Source: Lingula anatina (Eukaryota > Brachiopoda > Lingulata > Lingulida > Lingulidae). From it: DNA of 39,358 bases. The notes beneath the pieces were generated by a model that saw nothing but the letters and a program-made list of their open reading frames with translations, was not told the origin of the DNA and made no database searches. How positions within the stretch are numbered: the first letter of the stretch is position 1; each line of letters begins with the position of its first letter. The stretch is taken from the NCBI RefSeq assembly GCF_001039355.2, contig NW_019775147.1:198165-237522 (forward strand), written 5' to 3'. The translations under genes and the position numbers were made by a program. Of the stretch, positions 12,943-39,358 are shown one piece after another.

Positions 12943-14195
12943 AGATAGATCGATACACAGTTAGTACGGTAGGGTGGGGATGGTCCCTAAGGTTTAGGAA
13001 CGTGCGATTTCATCAGGGAATTTAGAAATCAATTTGGTTGTGATCATGAGCAGTGCATATGTTTTCATCCCGCACATCGCCAGTCTGCGAACATGGAATT
13101 ATCATTAAAGATCATCATGGATATAAGCACTTATTTGAGAAGAAAACACGTTATCCAATTTTTCCTTCATCATTTTCACACCATGGATTTGATAAAATGA
13201 TGACCAAATTTAAGTTGTACTGTGTATATTATAACAAATAACTTGCCTTCACTGTCTGGGTCGAGTTAGCGTTATACTGGTATCAATTTGCCATTTCAAG
13301 TGATGGGGCTATATCAATATACATTTGATCTATAATTCTCCAAAAATTGAAAAATAATAAAGGCTCAAGAGACGTACCCTGTATTCTGTTAGTTAGTTTA
13401 TGTTAGTTTTGGTTATCAAATTGATAATATGATGATAATAGAAAGAGTATTACGTATCAAGTACACAATAACAGAGAGCTTGCCTTCACTTTTAGAACCA
13501 ATATTAGAGGGATTATGAACAAATTAAATCCCCATTAGTCTTACTGGATGTTTCATATTTTCCTAAGCGTTATACTGGTATCCATTACCTTTTCAATTGA
13601 GAGGGCAATATCAATATACAGTTTGTATAGGTAAATTGATCGATGGTGCCCCATATATGCTAAAATAGATAAAATGCTCAGGATATGTAGTCTGTATGTA
13701 AATTCTCGATATTAGTTCAACTCACTCGGCGACCTATATACACGCACGGGGAGTTCAGATAAGGGCATCTAGATCAACAAATTGTCGTTCGTTTTCATTT
13801 CTTCCCTTGATGATGTTAAAACCGCAAATTTGCAAATATGTTCATAAGGCCAAATCAATCATTGGTGTTTCACTTTGAGAGAAACATGATCAAAACATTT
13901 AAAGAGGTCCTTAGAAATGGGGGTATCAATAAAAGTAAATATTCAGATGAGAACGACAAAATTGGTTAGTTAGACTGCCATGTGTGTCACAACAGACGGC
14001 GAGACACGTACTGATAGTGAAAAAATAAAAAAAAAACTTGCTGACAAGTTTCATTCCGATTAGACTGCAGTGTAAACGAGGTAAGTTTTATCTTGATAGA
14101 AATATTTTTTTTATCTTTAAGAGTCTCAATGTTATTTTATGATAAAGATGATACCTGCTGTATTACTATGCATTACTATGTATATATTATATGTA

Positions 14196-14427
14196 CACAC
14201 ACTGGACAATAGAAGTGTCACCCCCTGAATCAGAGCAATCAAAGTTATTAACCTGAAGAAGCGGAATATAAGCAATGCCAGAATATCGATACAGTTGAAT
14301 TGTTTAGTCAGAACCGTTTCTATTGTGAAATTTGATGTTAATAAAATGATACCCGGAGTATATCATTCCACAGTCTCCCCCAAAGTATTGGTTCAGTAGG
14401 GGTGGCACTTCTATTGTCCAGTGTGTG
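14196..14427. mobile_element. 232 bp Tc1/mariner-type MITE with TA duplication
   Basis: 29 bp terminal inverted repeats start CACACACTGGACAATAGAAG, with one mismatch between ends. TA dinucleotides flank the element (14194-14195 and 14428-14429). The inside has no coding capacity. Copy 1 of the duplicated segment lacks it at the matching place (about 12455), which supports the boundaries. Confidence 0.88.
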
Positions 14428-14675
14428 TATTATCTACTGTACAAAATTTGACATTTATTTTGCAAGCGTCATCGTGAAGGGCCTTAACGTACATAAGGAA
14501 TTACACTATGTTTAAAGACATGCAACGTGTTTACTAGTACTTGCCCTAGCTAGGTATACCAATGGTTTTGTGACAATTGTCACCGTGGAATTAACAGAGG
14601 CGAAACATGAATTTTCAAAGAAAATATTCCATCATTTTGTACCCATAGCTAGATCGATCTTACAAGATTGTTCCA

Positions 14676-14829
14676 TCCCGCTAAAATGCTATCAGCTTAA
14701 GTGGCTTACATGTCTTTCACGCTTACTGAAGCTGATAAACGTTAATTTATTACCCTCTAGTAGATTCAGTAAGTGTGACAGACATCTAAACCGCTTAAGT
14801 TGATTGCAATTTAGCGAGAATCCCCTCGG
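14676..14829. mobile_element. Foldback MITE, family F, copy 2
   Basis: This copy sits inside duplicated segment copy 2, at the position matching 12777-12942. The left arm has lost about 12 bases of its end (cccgctaaaatgct), while the right arm is complete to cccctcgg. The centre has gattcagtaagtgtgacagac. Confidence 0.78.
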
Positions 14830-15744
14830 AGATAGATAGATCCACAGTTAGTTCGTTAGGGTCTGGGAATGGTCCGTAAGATTAAAAGCTTGTCCACGAG
14901 AGAACCAGCCCAGGGTGGCAAGGTGGGGGTCAGCGGATTTCAACCAAATTTGTTTTATGGAGGCATATTAGGAAGTTATTCGTGAGTTAGGAAGGAATCC
15001 CAAAAAGGAATCCCAAAAATATCCTTTCTTCAGAGAATTATAGCCTGTTATAAGTCATGGCTTATGTAGCCTCTTTGAGACACCATTTTTACCTTGGAAA
15101 AATAATGATATATTTTGTGTTAATAAAACAAAAATGGAGAAAACTAAAAAATGGTATACCTTACAAACATTGAAAACAATAATTTGGCTTGCCACAGATA
15201 TATGTAGAATTCAGATAAGACCCTGCTTGGGCGAGCCACACCTATTTAGAACACCCCTCCCCCCAAAGTCTAATTTTGATACTGCCATCTTTAATTGCAT
15301 ATATCTCCATCTTCACAGGGTTTACAGCTATAAAACTGCATGAATATTTTAGGCAGATATGGATCACTCCAAATCAAGTTTCAAAAGTTACTGCTGTATT
15401 AAAACAGGTACTGAAAAATACCCCCAAAGTTGGCCATTTTTAAGGCAAAAAATCGTGGTGGATTCATTCAAGTCTATGTAGACAATGGGTTTGATTAATT
15501 TATTAAACCATTTTGCTCTACAATGATGTTACTAAATTAATAGGGCTGGTGAGCATGGAAAGTGGATGTGTTCTAATGAATATCAGGTCAGTGGGTCGTA
15601 GGTCAAGGTCACTGGGCTTCATGTTTGTAAATTGCCATATATGGACTTTTTAATTTGTATGGACAAAAAGTTTAGAGGAAATAAATCTTAGATTCTGTTA
15701 CTTTGGATGGGCACTGGCAATTAACTTGAGAGTTTACATGATAA

Positions 15745-15749
<5 letters not shown>

Positions 15750-15802
<53 letters not shown>

Positions 15803-15803
15803 T
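15750..15803. repeat. (TA)n microsatellite followed by T-run
   Basis: About 17 TA units are followed directly by about 18 T. Simple sequence inside the TTAA element. Confidence 0.9.
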
Positions 15804-16648
15804 AATATCATCAATTTGGTGAATACAAATAAAAATCTTAGTTTAGTAGTGATTTCTTTTTGGTGCAATATTTATCATATAGAGATCAGGATATGCCATA
15901 GTATTTATGAGAGCAAAGCCAGAACAAATCTTTTTTAATTATCAAGATTTTTTTTAAATAATCCACACCACTGTTTGGTGACTATTTATGAGCATGCAGT
16001 AACTAAAAAAGTATTCAATTTAGTTTATTGTTGTCTCAGATGAATAATTACAAATAATAAAAAAATCGCAAAATTATAATACAGCAATACATGCAAAGCA
16101 GTGCAACATTAGTTGTGATCATTACAAACTATATCATAATGTAGCAAAACAAAAAGCAAAACTAACACAACCACAAAATATATCCTGGTGTTATGAAACA
16201 TCTTTGCAGTTTTATATCAAACATTACAGCTCATAACATCAAAGTTTTTAATACATTCAAAAATAACTGCCGATTTTTTCTTCCTGAATAGTCTGTAACC
16301 CTCCTTACTGACATTTCAATCTCATCTTCATGCTCACAATTGCTAGGTTCTGCTGGCCTGTTTCTTGTGCCCTTCTAAACTCCTTCAGTAAAATCTCCTT
16401 TACTTTATTTGAATATAGTTTCAAAGGTTTAGATGATTTTAAAGCTCATCCATTGTGTAACTCAGTGAGATATTCAAGAGGGTGGAGTTCTCTCACAGCC
16501 GATGTGCTTTAAGTTTTTCTTTAGTCAGATTGTTGGCCCACTAGACTTTAATTTGATCAAAAGCTGTTTTTTTTTGGCACATTTCATAACTGTGGTCTAA
16601 AAAAAGGACCTTACAGTGAGATTACAAATAATAAAAGTGAGACCTTAC

Positions 16649-16826
16649 AGACCTCTTCAGTCTTGGTAGCAAAAGATTTCAGAGAAGACTTCTCTGGACA
16701 AGAAAAAATCTCCTTGTTTGTGATCTTGCTTGGTATAGTCCCAGTTGGCACATTTGCCTCAGAAAAACCCAAATTAACTTTAACATCAGTATCACTCATG
16801 TTAAAACTTCTCAAGGAAGGGAGACA
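16649..16826 (-). CDS. Candidate exon inside TTAA element
   Basis: The minus strand is open with non-repetitive protein-like sequence (NMSDTDVKVNLGFSEANVPT, then SKITNKEIFSCPEKSSLKSF). It ends at a good donor (GAGGTCT|gtaagg). The upstream limit is uncertain and no acceptor is convincing. The family is not recognised. Position inside the element suggests transposon-encoded protein. Confidence 0.35.
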
Positions 16827-17543
16827 CCTTTTCTCATGTTGTAGGAATCAAGAAAGCTAAATTGTTGTAATTGGACACTCCAGTCCATGCAGGTTTGGAA
16901 GATGTCTGTCTATAGCTGGATGTAGAAAATGGCTCCAACTGCAGAAACTAGGGCCCCATGCATCTCCTCAGCATTTGTTATATTGTGGCTTTCATTTACA
17001 TACATGCCTTTCTACAACAGCCATCATTTCCACACTAGTTTCAGTTTCTGCAAGGCTTTGGACTCTTTTGCTGACCATAAGATCACTGTGTGTCAAATAA
17101 CACTTCTCAAATATGCCTGAAATATAAATAAAGCTTACTATAGACACATGAAAACACTTATCTGAAATTTAATTGATACATTGATGAAAAATAAATTATT
17201 ATCCCATTTGTCCATGTTTTATAAGTAAGGCATGGTTTCGAATATTAATTATGATGAGCCTAGCAATTTTGCCAAGACCATCCCTAGCTTCAATCTAATT
17301 CCAATTGTTACCCTTAAATTTATTTTACCCAAGTACCATTAAACCTACATAAATACCCACATAAATAAAAGATAAAATTATCACAGGTCCTTAGGCTGTA
17401 ATTTCATTATTTGAAAGGGGGCATTTTTCTTTAAAAAAAATGGACCGTTTAGCATTAAAAAATTACACCTAGATCATTTTTCTGAGTGAACTTTTTTTCT
17501 GGCTTTTAGCCTGTATTAAAATACAAACAAACCCGTTTCTTAC

Positions 17544-17966
17544 CTGAACCAAGTGGCACCAGTACATTCAAATGGCTTTTTGTCTACACTGACATCTGCA
17601 AGTTAATCCCATGACATATTTCGTTATAGGCTCGTTTTTCCCTGTGTGGATGGTTTCCAGCACAAACCAAGCCCATATCCCAGTGCTGGTCACATGGTGT
17701 AACCCATTCATTCTCCCAAAGATACTTGGAAATGTCCAATTGCGGTCGTAGAGACAAAAGAATCCACACCTGACAAGAATCAGTTTGCTTTCGTAACTCA
17801 CGCTGTTTTGCTTCACGTAAACGCGACGAAGATGACTGTTAATATCTCTGTTGCAATTTTTCAATACATTACATGTTTTTTTATATCTGTAGACAGAGTA
17901 TAAACCACATGATATACGACTTCGTTGAGGAAGATTTGCAAACAAACAGTCTGCGATTTCCGCCAT
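17544..17966 (-). CDS. Candidate coding region inside TTAA element
   Basis: An ATG at 17966 opens MAEIADCLFANLPQRSRISC, and a second frame gives REAKQRELRKQTDSCQVWIL and VCAGNHPHREKRAYNEICHG. At the low end, acttgcag|ATGTC and TTCAG|gtaaga (17544) bracket a possible small exon (DKKPFECTGATWF). Switching of good frames suggests either short introns or frameshift decay. The Cys/His spacing is suggestive of a metal-binding region, but no family could be named. Confidence 0.35.
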
Positions 17967-18716
17967 GTTGGCTAATGACGTTGTATTGTTCTGACGTTAG
18001 TACATTAGTTTCACATGATTTTAAAATGTGTTAGATGCTTGTTTTAACCAGAAAAAAAATTAGAATAGGTAAAATGAAAATAAAAAGTTCAACTTACAGT
18101 GTTTTAAACCATTTGTTGACTTGAAAGAGATAGCTGAAGTTGAGTGCGCCGATATATGTGTCCGGATATATTTACGAAAAATGAAGAAATTAGGTCAAGT
18201 TCTATCTGTTGTAGAACAGCAGTAAGTTTTGATTCCATGTATAAATAGATCGATGAGTTATCTGTTAGTCCTGAACACGCTTTACCCCAAAGACCTGTGA
18301 AGATGAAGATATTGTCAAAAATAGAAGGGGGGTGTTAAAAGCATGCGGTTTGTAGGCCTGAGAAAAACGCTTGGTTTCTTACCATGGAAACAAAGAAAGT
18401 GAAAAAAGTGTATATCATTTTAATTCCCTATCTTTAGGTTATAATATATCACCAAACTAAATCATTTAGTGACACCTGTATAAACTTTAAGGCCAATCAA
18501 TATAACCCTGTTTTTCAGAAGAATTTTTGGTTGATAAACCCCCCAAATTGTCACTGGCCATATCTCTGTAAGTAGGGATTTTTTTCAGGAAATATTGCAG
18601 CTTCAGATATTGTTCATATAAAGGTTCAAACACACCAAATATGATGTAAATCCGTTCACCCCCACCTTGCCGCATTTTCTACATTTGGTCTGGTTTTCTC
18701 GTGGACACACATTTAA

Positions 18717-19007
18717 GGAACGTGCAACCCCATCAGGGAATTTAGAAATCAGTTTGGTTGTGGCAGTAACACCTAGTGGGGAAATAGACACGGTGAAAGG
18801 GGACACAATGGGTTGATTATAAACAGACCATTTACAAAGGCTGTCAAGATAACAGAGATCGAAAAAAGGATGGCAGTTTTTTTTTTTTATTTAAGTATAA
18901 GAATAAGCATACGTGGGAGATGAGATGCACTAACGTGGATAAACATACCAACACCTTGGCCAGCATTAACAAATAATACTCATGGTCGTAATCTTGTTTT
19001 TTTTTAG
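18717..19007. other. Upstream region of SRCR gene 2
   Basis: The first about 65 bases are the tail of the duplicated segment. No clear TATA box or initiator was found. A T-run with an AG (tttttttttag at 19007) looks like a 3' splice site, so the true promoter and 5' untranslated exon may lie further left, possibly beyond the 3.8 kb element. Confidence 0.4.
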
Positions 19008-19037
19008 CAACAAAACATACATCACTGACTCTGCTCA

Positions 19038-35685
<16,648 letters not shown>

Positions 35686-35777
35686 TAAGCACATCGTTTA
35701 CTTTATGTTTCACTTGCTACTCATTTTAATCACAAAGATTGTTACCCATTTCTCAAAAAATCTGATTTTGTCAACTT

Positions 35778-36387
35778 GTTGTACCACCAGCGTGTGCGCT
35801 GGCGGTACACATAGTTTTAGGCCCGCCCGACACCGTTACTGCTTCTCCTCAACTCGATCCATATTAATTTATATGTTTGTCGGTATTTGGGTCTACTTGT
35901 GGCACTCGTCGGAATGCACCTTTGGCAAAATTGGCAAAATTTAATGATTTTTAAATATTGAATATTAAAATATCTGTAAGTATTGTGATAGATGTGCGGG
36001 CCAGCACAATAGAAGTCTAGGGAGCGACCGATGCCCTTTTGTTCGCCAACAGGGGGCTTGGTGCGTTTACTGACGTCAAGGGTGGCCAGATCCCGTTGAT
36101 GAGCGAAACCAACATTTTATTGGTCATTAAAATTCCTTTGTTTTTAGTCTCGTCCGCTGATTGTCTTTAACGTAGAGCAGTATACAGTAGTAAATTTCTC
36201 ATCGAAGAACAACGGAGGTAAATTAGAGTAAACGAGCCAGCGAAACAGAATAGAAAATAAGCATAGTAAATAACTACCACCTTATAATTTCAAGTAAGTT
36301 TCAAGTTTACTATACTAGTATGTAAAAGTGGCTTTGCGTACTTTGAAAAAGTCTAGTTCCGGTTAATGCTGTTAAGTGCTACCGACA
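35778..36387. mobile_element. Unclassified insertion beginning with a hairpin, LTR-like start
   Basis: The conserved SRCR intron sequence breaks at gtcaact|tgttgtacc. The new DNA starts TGTTGTACCACCAGCG, and an inverted repeat gtaccaccagcg...cgctggcggtac (about 35783-35810) forms a stem. A TG start at a precise break would suit an LTR. The other end, and any copy of this start, lie outside the window, and no coding sequence was seen before the Tc1-like element. Confidence 0.35.
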
Positions 36388-36389
36388 TA

Positions 36390-37709
36390 CACTGATGCTC
36401 ATAAGTTAAGCAACACTTTCTTATTTCTCGAATTTCTCAGCAACCAAAATTTTTATTGAGGCAAAATTTGTACAGTAGCTAGATATTTCTCTTGTTTTTA
36501 CTTTGACTTACTGGACCGTGACATTAGAGTACTATTTACTGTTGGACACGATATAATATGCAATGGGGGTGCCACTTGCGAAAAACACAGTTTGGCCATG
36601 CCATGAGGAGCTTCCAGTTTGGCTAGTTTCATGGGCACAATTTGTTATTTTGGACTAACCAATGGTTAGAAGAGGACTCAACGAGGTAATCAGATGGCAA
36701 ATAATGGGAAGCCATCGTGCTGGGGTGCCAAAGAGACAGATTGCAAGGCAACAAAAAAGCAGCACCAAGTTTAGTGTCCAAGCTGGTAGCAAAATGGCGC
36801 CAAACTCATCATGTATTGGACAAGCCTCTTTCTGGTAGACCAGTATTAACCGACGCAAGAGATGAAGATATCTGGTTCGATTATGCCACCAGGACCAGTT
36901 CATATCAGCCAAACGATGAAAAATTGCCACCGTACGTCATTCAAGGGAGGTGCCCTGGTCAACAATACAGAGACGAAATACCATTGGTGTGCATACAATC
37001 ACACATTCAAGCAAATCCAGAAAGAAAAATCATTTTGGTGTAGGACAATGCGCCCATCCAGAAAGCATGGTCCGTGCAAGACGCGCTGCAACAGCGCGGT
37101 ATCCCACATTTGGATTGGCCTGCATATTTATCAATTCTCAGTGTAATAGAACATGCTTAGGATATGATTAACAGGGCAGTAAATGAGAGGCAACGTCCAG
37201 TTAGAAACATTAGAGAGGTCCAGCAGGCAGTAAATGAAGAATGGAACCGGTTCTCAAAGCAAGATTGGCAGAATCTGGTGGCAGGAGTTGCAGGAGACAA
37301 TGTGACGCTGTTGTTCAAAACCAGGGAAAGCACACCCGATATTTATTGCATAATAGACGATTAACCATCTATTATCTACAGTCTTCTTTTATTAAAACTA
37401 ATTCTTAAATGATCGAACTTTATTTTTTCATAATAAGCTGTTTTAATCAGCACGTACTTTTTGCTGTGTGAGCATACTTTTTTGACACATGGTTTGGCAT
37501 ATTTTAGTACTGTTTGGTTAATAAAGTTATTTTGAATATTACAATAAGCTGTGTGGTGTATTTCTTTAACCGAAATATTCAACTTGAATAAGTTATTTAT
37601 AAAATATGAAAGAAATATGCATAATCCCACCAACAAATGAAATAATGATCATGACAGAAGAAACTTCTGAAAAAAAATCGGGGTGTTGCTTAACTTATGA
37701 GCATCAGTG
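36390..37709 (+). mobile_element. Tc1-like transposon, 1,320 bp, decayed
   Basis: Perfect 27 bp terminal inverted repeats (starting CACTGATGCTCATAAGTTAA) lie at 36390-36416 and 37683-37709. TA flanks both ends (36388-36389, 37710-37711). Perfect ends with a strongly decayed gene are notable. A complete Tc1-like element is usually about 1.6 kb, so roughly 300 bases are missing. Confidence 0.93.
36661..37364 (+). pseudogene. Tc1-like transposase pseudogene
   Basis: It starts MVRRGLNEVIRWQIMGSHRA (ATG at 36662-36664 region), then shifts frame to SLVSKLVAKWRQTHHVLDKP and LSGRPVLTDARDEDI, the helix-turn-helix and GRPR-like linker of Tc1 transposases. The part with the first catalytic Asp is missing or unrecognisable. 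YRDEIPLV and DNAPIQKAW (second Asp) follow, then PAYLSILSVIEHAWDMINRA-type sequence with a stop in place of Trp (the catalytic Glu neighbourhood), and a good C-terminal end (VQQAVNEEWNRFSKQDWQNL). At least three frame breaks make it non-functional. Confidence 0.85.
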
Positions 37710-37711
37710 TA

Positions 37712-38590
37712 TATCGTAACTTTGCGTTTTCTACTTTTGTTAGCACAGAAATAGTTTGCACGTTGTTTCCTACAGTGCTGTAACGGGAATGAGTTACTAG
37801 CGTTTTATTTAATATTTCAATGAATAATGTCGCTTTTGCTAGAATAAAGGCGCTCAGGATATTATGTCATACTTCTCACGTCATGTTTGTAACGGGTCAT
37901 TAGTGAACGCTAGTACGGTTGTGTTTAGGTTTGCATTACCTTGACGCGTGCGGCGGGCTCGCTGTATCTTAATTAGTACACTGATTTATCAAAATAGTGG
38001 TAGTTTGTTTTATTGTTAGCCTGCATTGAAATAATAATCAGTGACAAAACCAACGAATTGCCTCCGCTGGAGGAGAGTGGATGCGGTAGTTGAGATCGTA
38101 CAGTAACATGGGAAGATAGTTGAATGCTGCCTATGATGTTACACATGTACCACTTGTACGTATGGATAAGAGACAACTAGTGTTCGTCGTATTACGTATG
38201 AATTACGTAATGTTCTCACATAACTTGGAATTTTTGATAATTACTATTTTCGTGTTATTTATATTCTAGGATAGACGGAGAGACGGCCCAATTGTATGAA
38301 CGGACTCCGTTTCAGTGTTTCATTTATCGGGGAAATAGTTCAAAACAGATTCTGGAAACTAACTGAGACTTGTGTTTTAATTATTTCTGTGACTAGATTT
38401 AGCCCAATCACTGACAAAATAATAATAAGACCGGCTACATATCTACCAAATCGAAGGAATTATGGGGAAAAAAGTCTTTAGATGGCTGACCATCATATGT
38501 GGAGATTTCAAATATGCCCTTGGATTTGAATTTTGACCTTTATTACAAGGAGAAAGATCCAAAAAAAAATTCTGAAAAACGGACTTTTTT

Positions 38591-38648
<58 letters not shown>
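37712..38648. other. Unassigned stretch
   Basis: No gene recognised. This is probably the continuation of whatever the Tc1-like element was inserted into (35778 onward). It ends in an A-run (38597-38622) and (TA)n (38623-38650). Confidence 0.4.

Positions 38649-38650
<2 letters not shown>
38597..38650. repeat. A-run followed by (TA)n
   Basis: About 26 A, then ataatatatatat to 38650. Simple sequence bordering the second Tc1-like element. Confidence 0.9.
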
Positions 38651-39358
38651 CAGCATTGGTCAAAAAGGTTGTCCCACCCCCATTTCCATGTACTTTAATT
38701 TACAAATGATCACCTCACAGCTGTAAATTGTTAGAAATAGTGCTTTTTATTNGGATTGATCTAACAACTCAGGCGATATTATCCTGCACACACCCTTCCA
38801 AGAGGCATTTTTAACATGTATATGGACCCTCTTTGACCATTGATGGGATACAAGAAATAATTTAATTCTGCATCAAAATCAACTTCCTTCCAGTGATGGA
38901 TGGCCAGGTTCAGGTGCCTGTGGGATCACTGAACGTAGCATTCTCAGCTGATATCTCATTCCATCTTCAAGAACTGACTTTAGGCTTTATCATGACTGCA
39001 CACTTGCTAACACCTCTCGCCTGGCAACTGTTTGTTGAAGAAACATAATGGTCTAAGGATGGAACCACCATATTTGAGCCCTGATATCAAACTTACTAAT
39101 CAACTGTGACATGTATTGGAGTGTGCAATGCAAAGGAGAACCAACCCCATAAAAACGTGGACCAACTCCCCCAACTTGTTTAAGAAGAATGGGACAATAT
39201 CCCACAAAACAGAATTGTAACCCGTGTTGAAGGCTTGTCGCGCCGTCTACAGGAAATAATTGCTGTTAGGGACGTGATTTTTAATGAGCACACCCTAATG
39301 CTAATTGTGTGTGAATTTGGTGACATTTGATGGCGTCTTTTTAATTTTATAGTCATTT
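38651..39358 (+). mobile_element. Second Tc1-like element remnant, runs off the window
   Basis: The TA-rich tract ends in TA followed by CAGCATTGGTCAAAAAGGTT, a plausible Tc1-type terminal repeat start. Further on, recognisable transposase pieces occur: QVPVGSLNVAFSADISFHLQ (about 38908-38970), a PPYLSPD box (about 39066-39090, like the P-Y-S-P-D-L-N-P segment before the catalytic Glu), and EEWDNIPQNRIVTRVEGLSR (39184-39243) followed by RLQEIIAVRD, the C-terminal end. A stop precedes EEWDN. The right end lies beyond the window. Position 38752 is N. Confidence 0.75.

Larger units (their letters stand above)
10265..13050 (+). repeat. Duplicated segment, copy 1 (with a roughly 1.25 kb extra insert)
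   Basis: Two parts of this interval, about 10265-10590 and 11845-13045, align in order with 13490-13820 and 13845-14882 (plus 18717-18780). Shared words include tggatgtttcatattttcct, ttcgatattagttcaactc, ggggagttcagata, ccctagctaggta and aatttagcgagaatcccctc. Copy 1 has about 1.25 kb (10590-11845) that copy 2 lacks. Shorter related pieces occur at 12170-12330 and 13225-13340. Confidence 0.78.
13490..14882 (+). repeat. Duplicated segment, copy 2
   Basis: Aligns with 10265-13050 as described for copy 1. It carries a 232 bp MITE (14196-14427) that copy 1 lacks, and is then interrupted at TTAA (14882-14885) by a 3.8 kb element. The segment resumes at 18717 (ggaacgtgc...atcagggaatttagaaatca), matching 13002-13045. 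Confidence 0.78.
14886..18712 (-). mobile_element. 3.8 kb DNA transposon with TTAA target duplication
   Basis: TTAA lies at 14882-14885 and 18713-18716. Inverted ends share GTCCACGAGA(g/a)AACCAG and, further in, GGCAAGGTGGGGGT and CGGATTT. Joining the two flanks gives ggtccgtaaga-TTAA-ggaacgtgc, matching the uninterrupted paralog ggtccctaaggtttaggaacgtgc at about 12981-13008. TTAA targets are typical of piggyBac and Kolobok elements; the ends are not the CCC...GGG of classic piggyBac. Candidate minus-strand exons are at 16649-16826 and 17544-17966. A (TA)n and T-run lies at 15750-15803. The superfamily remains open. Confidence 0.82.

Noticed and set aside
35783-35810. Hairpin as a Helitron 3' end
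   Set aside because: A Helitron end needs a CTRR after the hairpin and an A/T insertion site; neither strand shows this convincingly.

Overview
This is a eukaryotic, metazoan window: intron-rich, AT-rich and crowded with transposable elements. The host genes seen are tandem arrays of group A scavenger receptor cysteine-rich (SRCR) domains, each domain split over two exons. Large SRCR families are known from sea urchins, amphioxus and molluscs, so a marine invertebrate is likely. The sequence alone does not name the phylum. No rRNA, tRNA, CRISPR or bacterial-style operon was seen.

Layout. (1) 595-3051 (+): the 3' end of SRCR gene 1. Five exons encode the second half of one domain, a Thr/Pro-rich linker and two complete domains, ending in TAA with AATAAA about 100 bp later. 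(2) About 4404-9630: a nearly full-length DIRS-type tyrosine-recombinase retrotransposon, coding on the minus strand (gag, RT/RNase H, recombinase). It has inverted terminal repeats and an internal complementary region. Its frames are broken by one stop, two single-base shifts in A-runs and a GCAAATTTGC-rich block inside gag. (3) About 9830-14880: old repeats, mainly a segment present twice (about 10265-13050 and 13490-14882), with a foldback MITE in each copy and a 232 bp MITE only in the second. (4) 14886-18712: a 3.8 kb terminal-inverted-repeat element flanked by TTAA. The other copy of the duplicated segment supplies the empty site.

(5) 19008-35684 (+): SRCR gene 2. It has a signal-peptide exon, then six complete domains and the first half of a seventh, all in phase 1-2-1 exon pairs. 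Domains come in near-identical two-domain modules. The intron between domains 2 and 3 is 11,003 bp, whereas its sister introns are 332 and 369 bp. The excess is a nest of elements: an LTR-like stretch, L1/Tx1-like LINE pieces, a 4.2 kb element with long inverted repeats, an antisense THAP-domain pseudogene with nearby minus-strand exon candidates, an internally deleted mariner (550 bp) and a foldback MITE with a duplicated arm. (6) 35778-39358: the array is interrupted in the intron after exon 7A. Here lie a 1,320 bp Tc1-like element with a decayed transposase, and a second Tc1-like remnant running off the end.

Functionally, the two SRCR genes would make secreted or surface multi-domain recognition or adhesion proteins. 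The rest is mobile DNA in various stages of decay. It is useful because several insertions can be dated and bounded by paralogous empty sites inside this same window.
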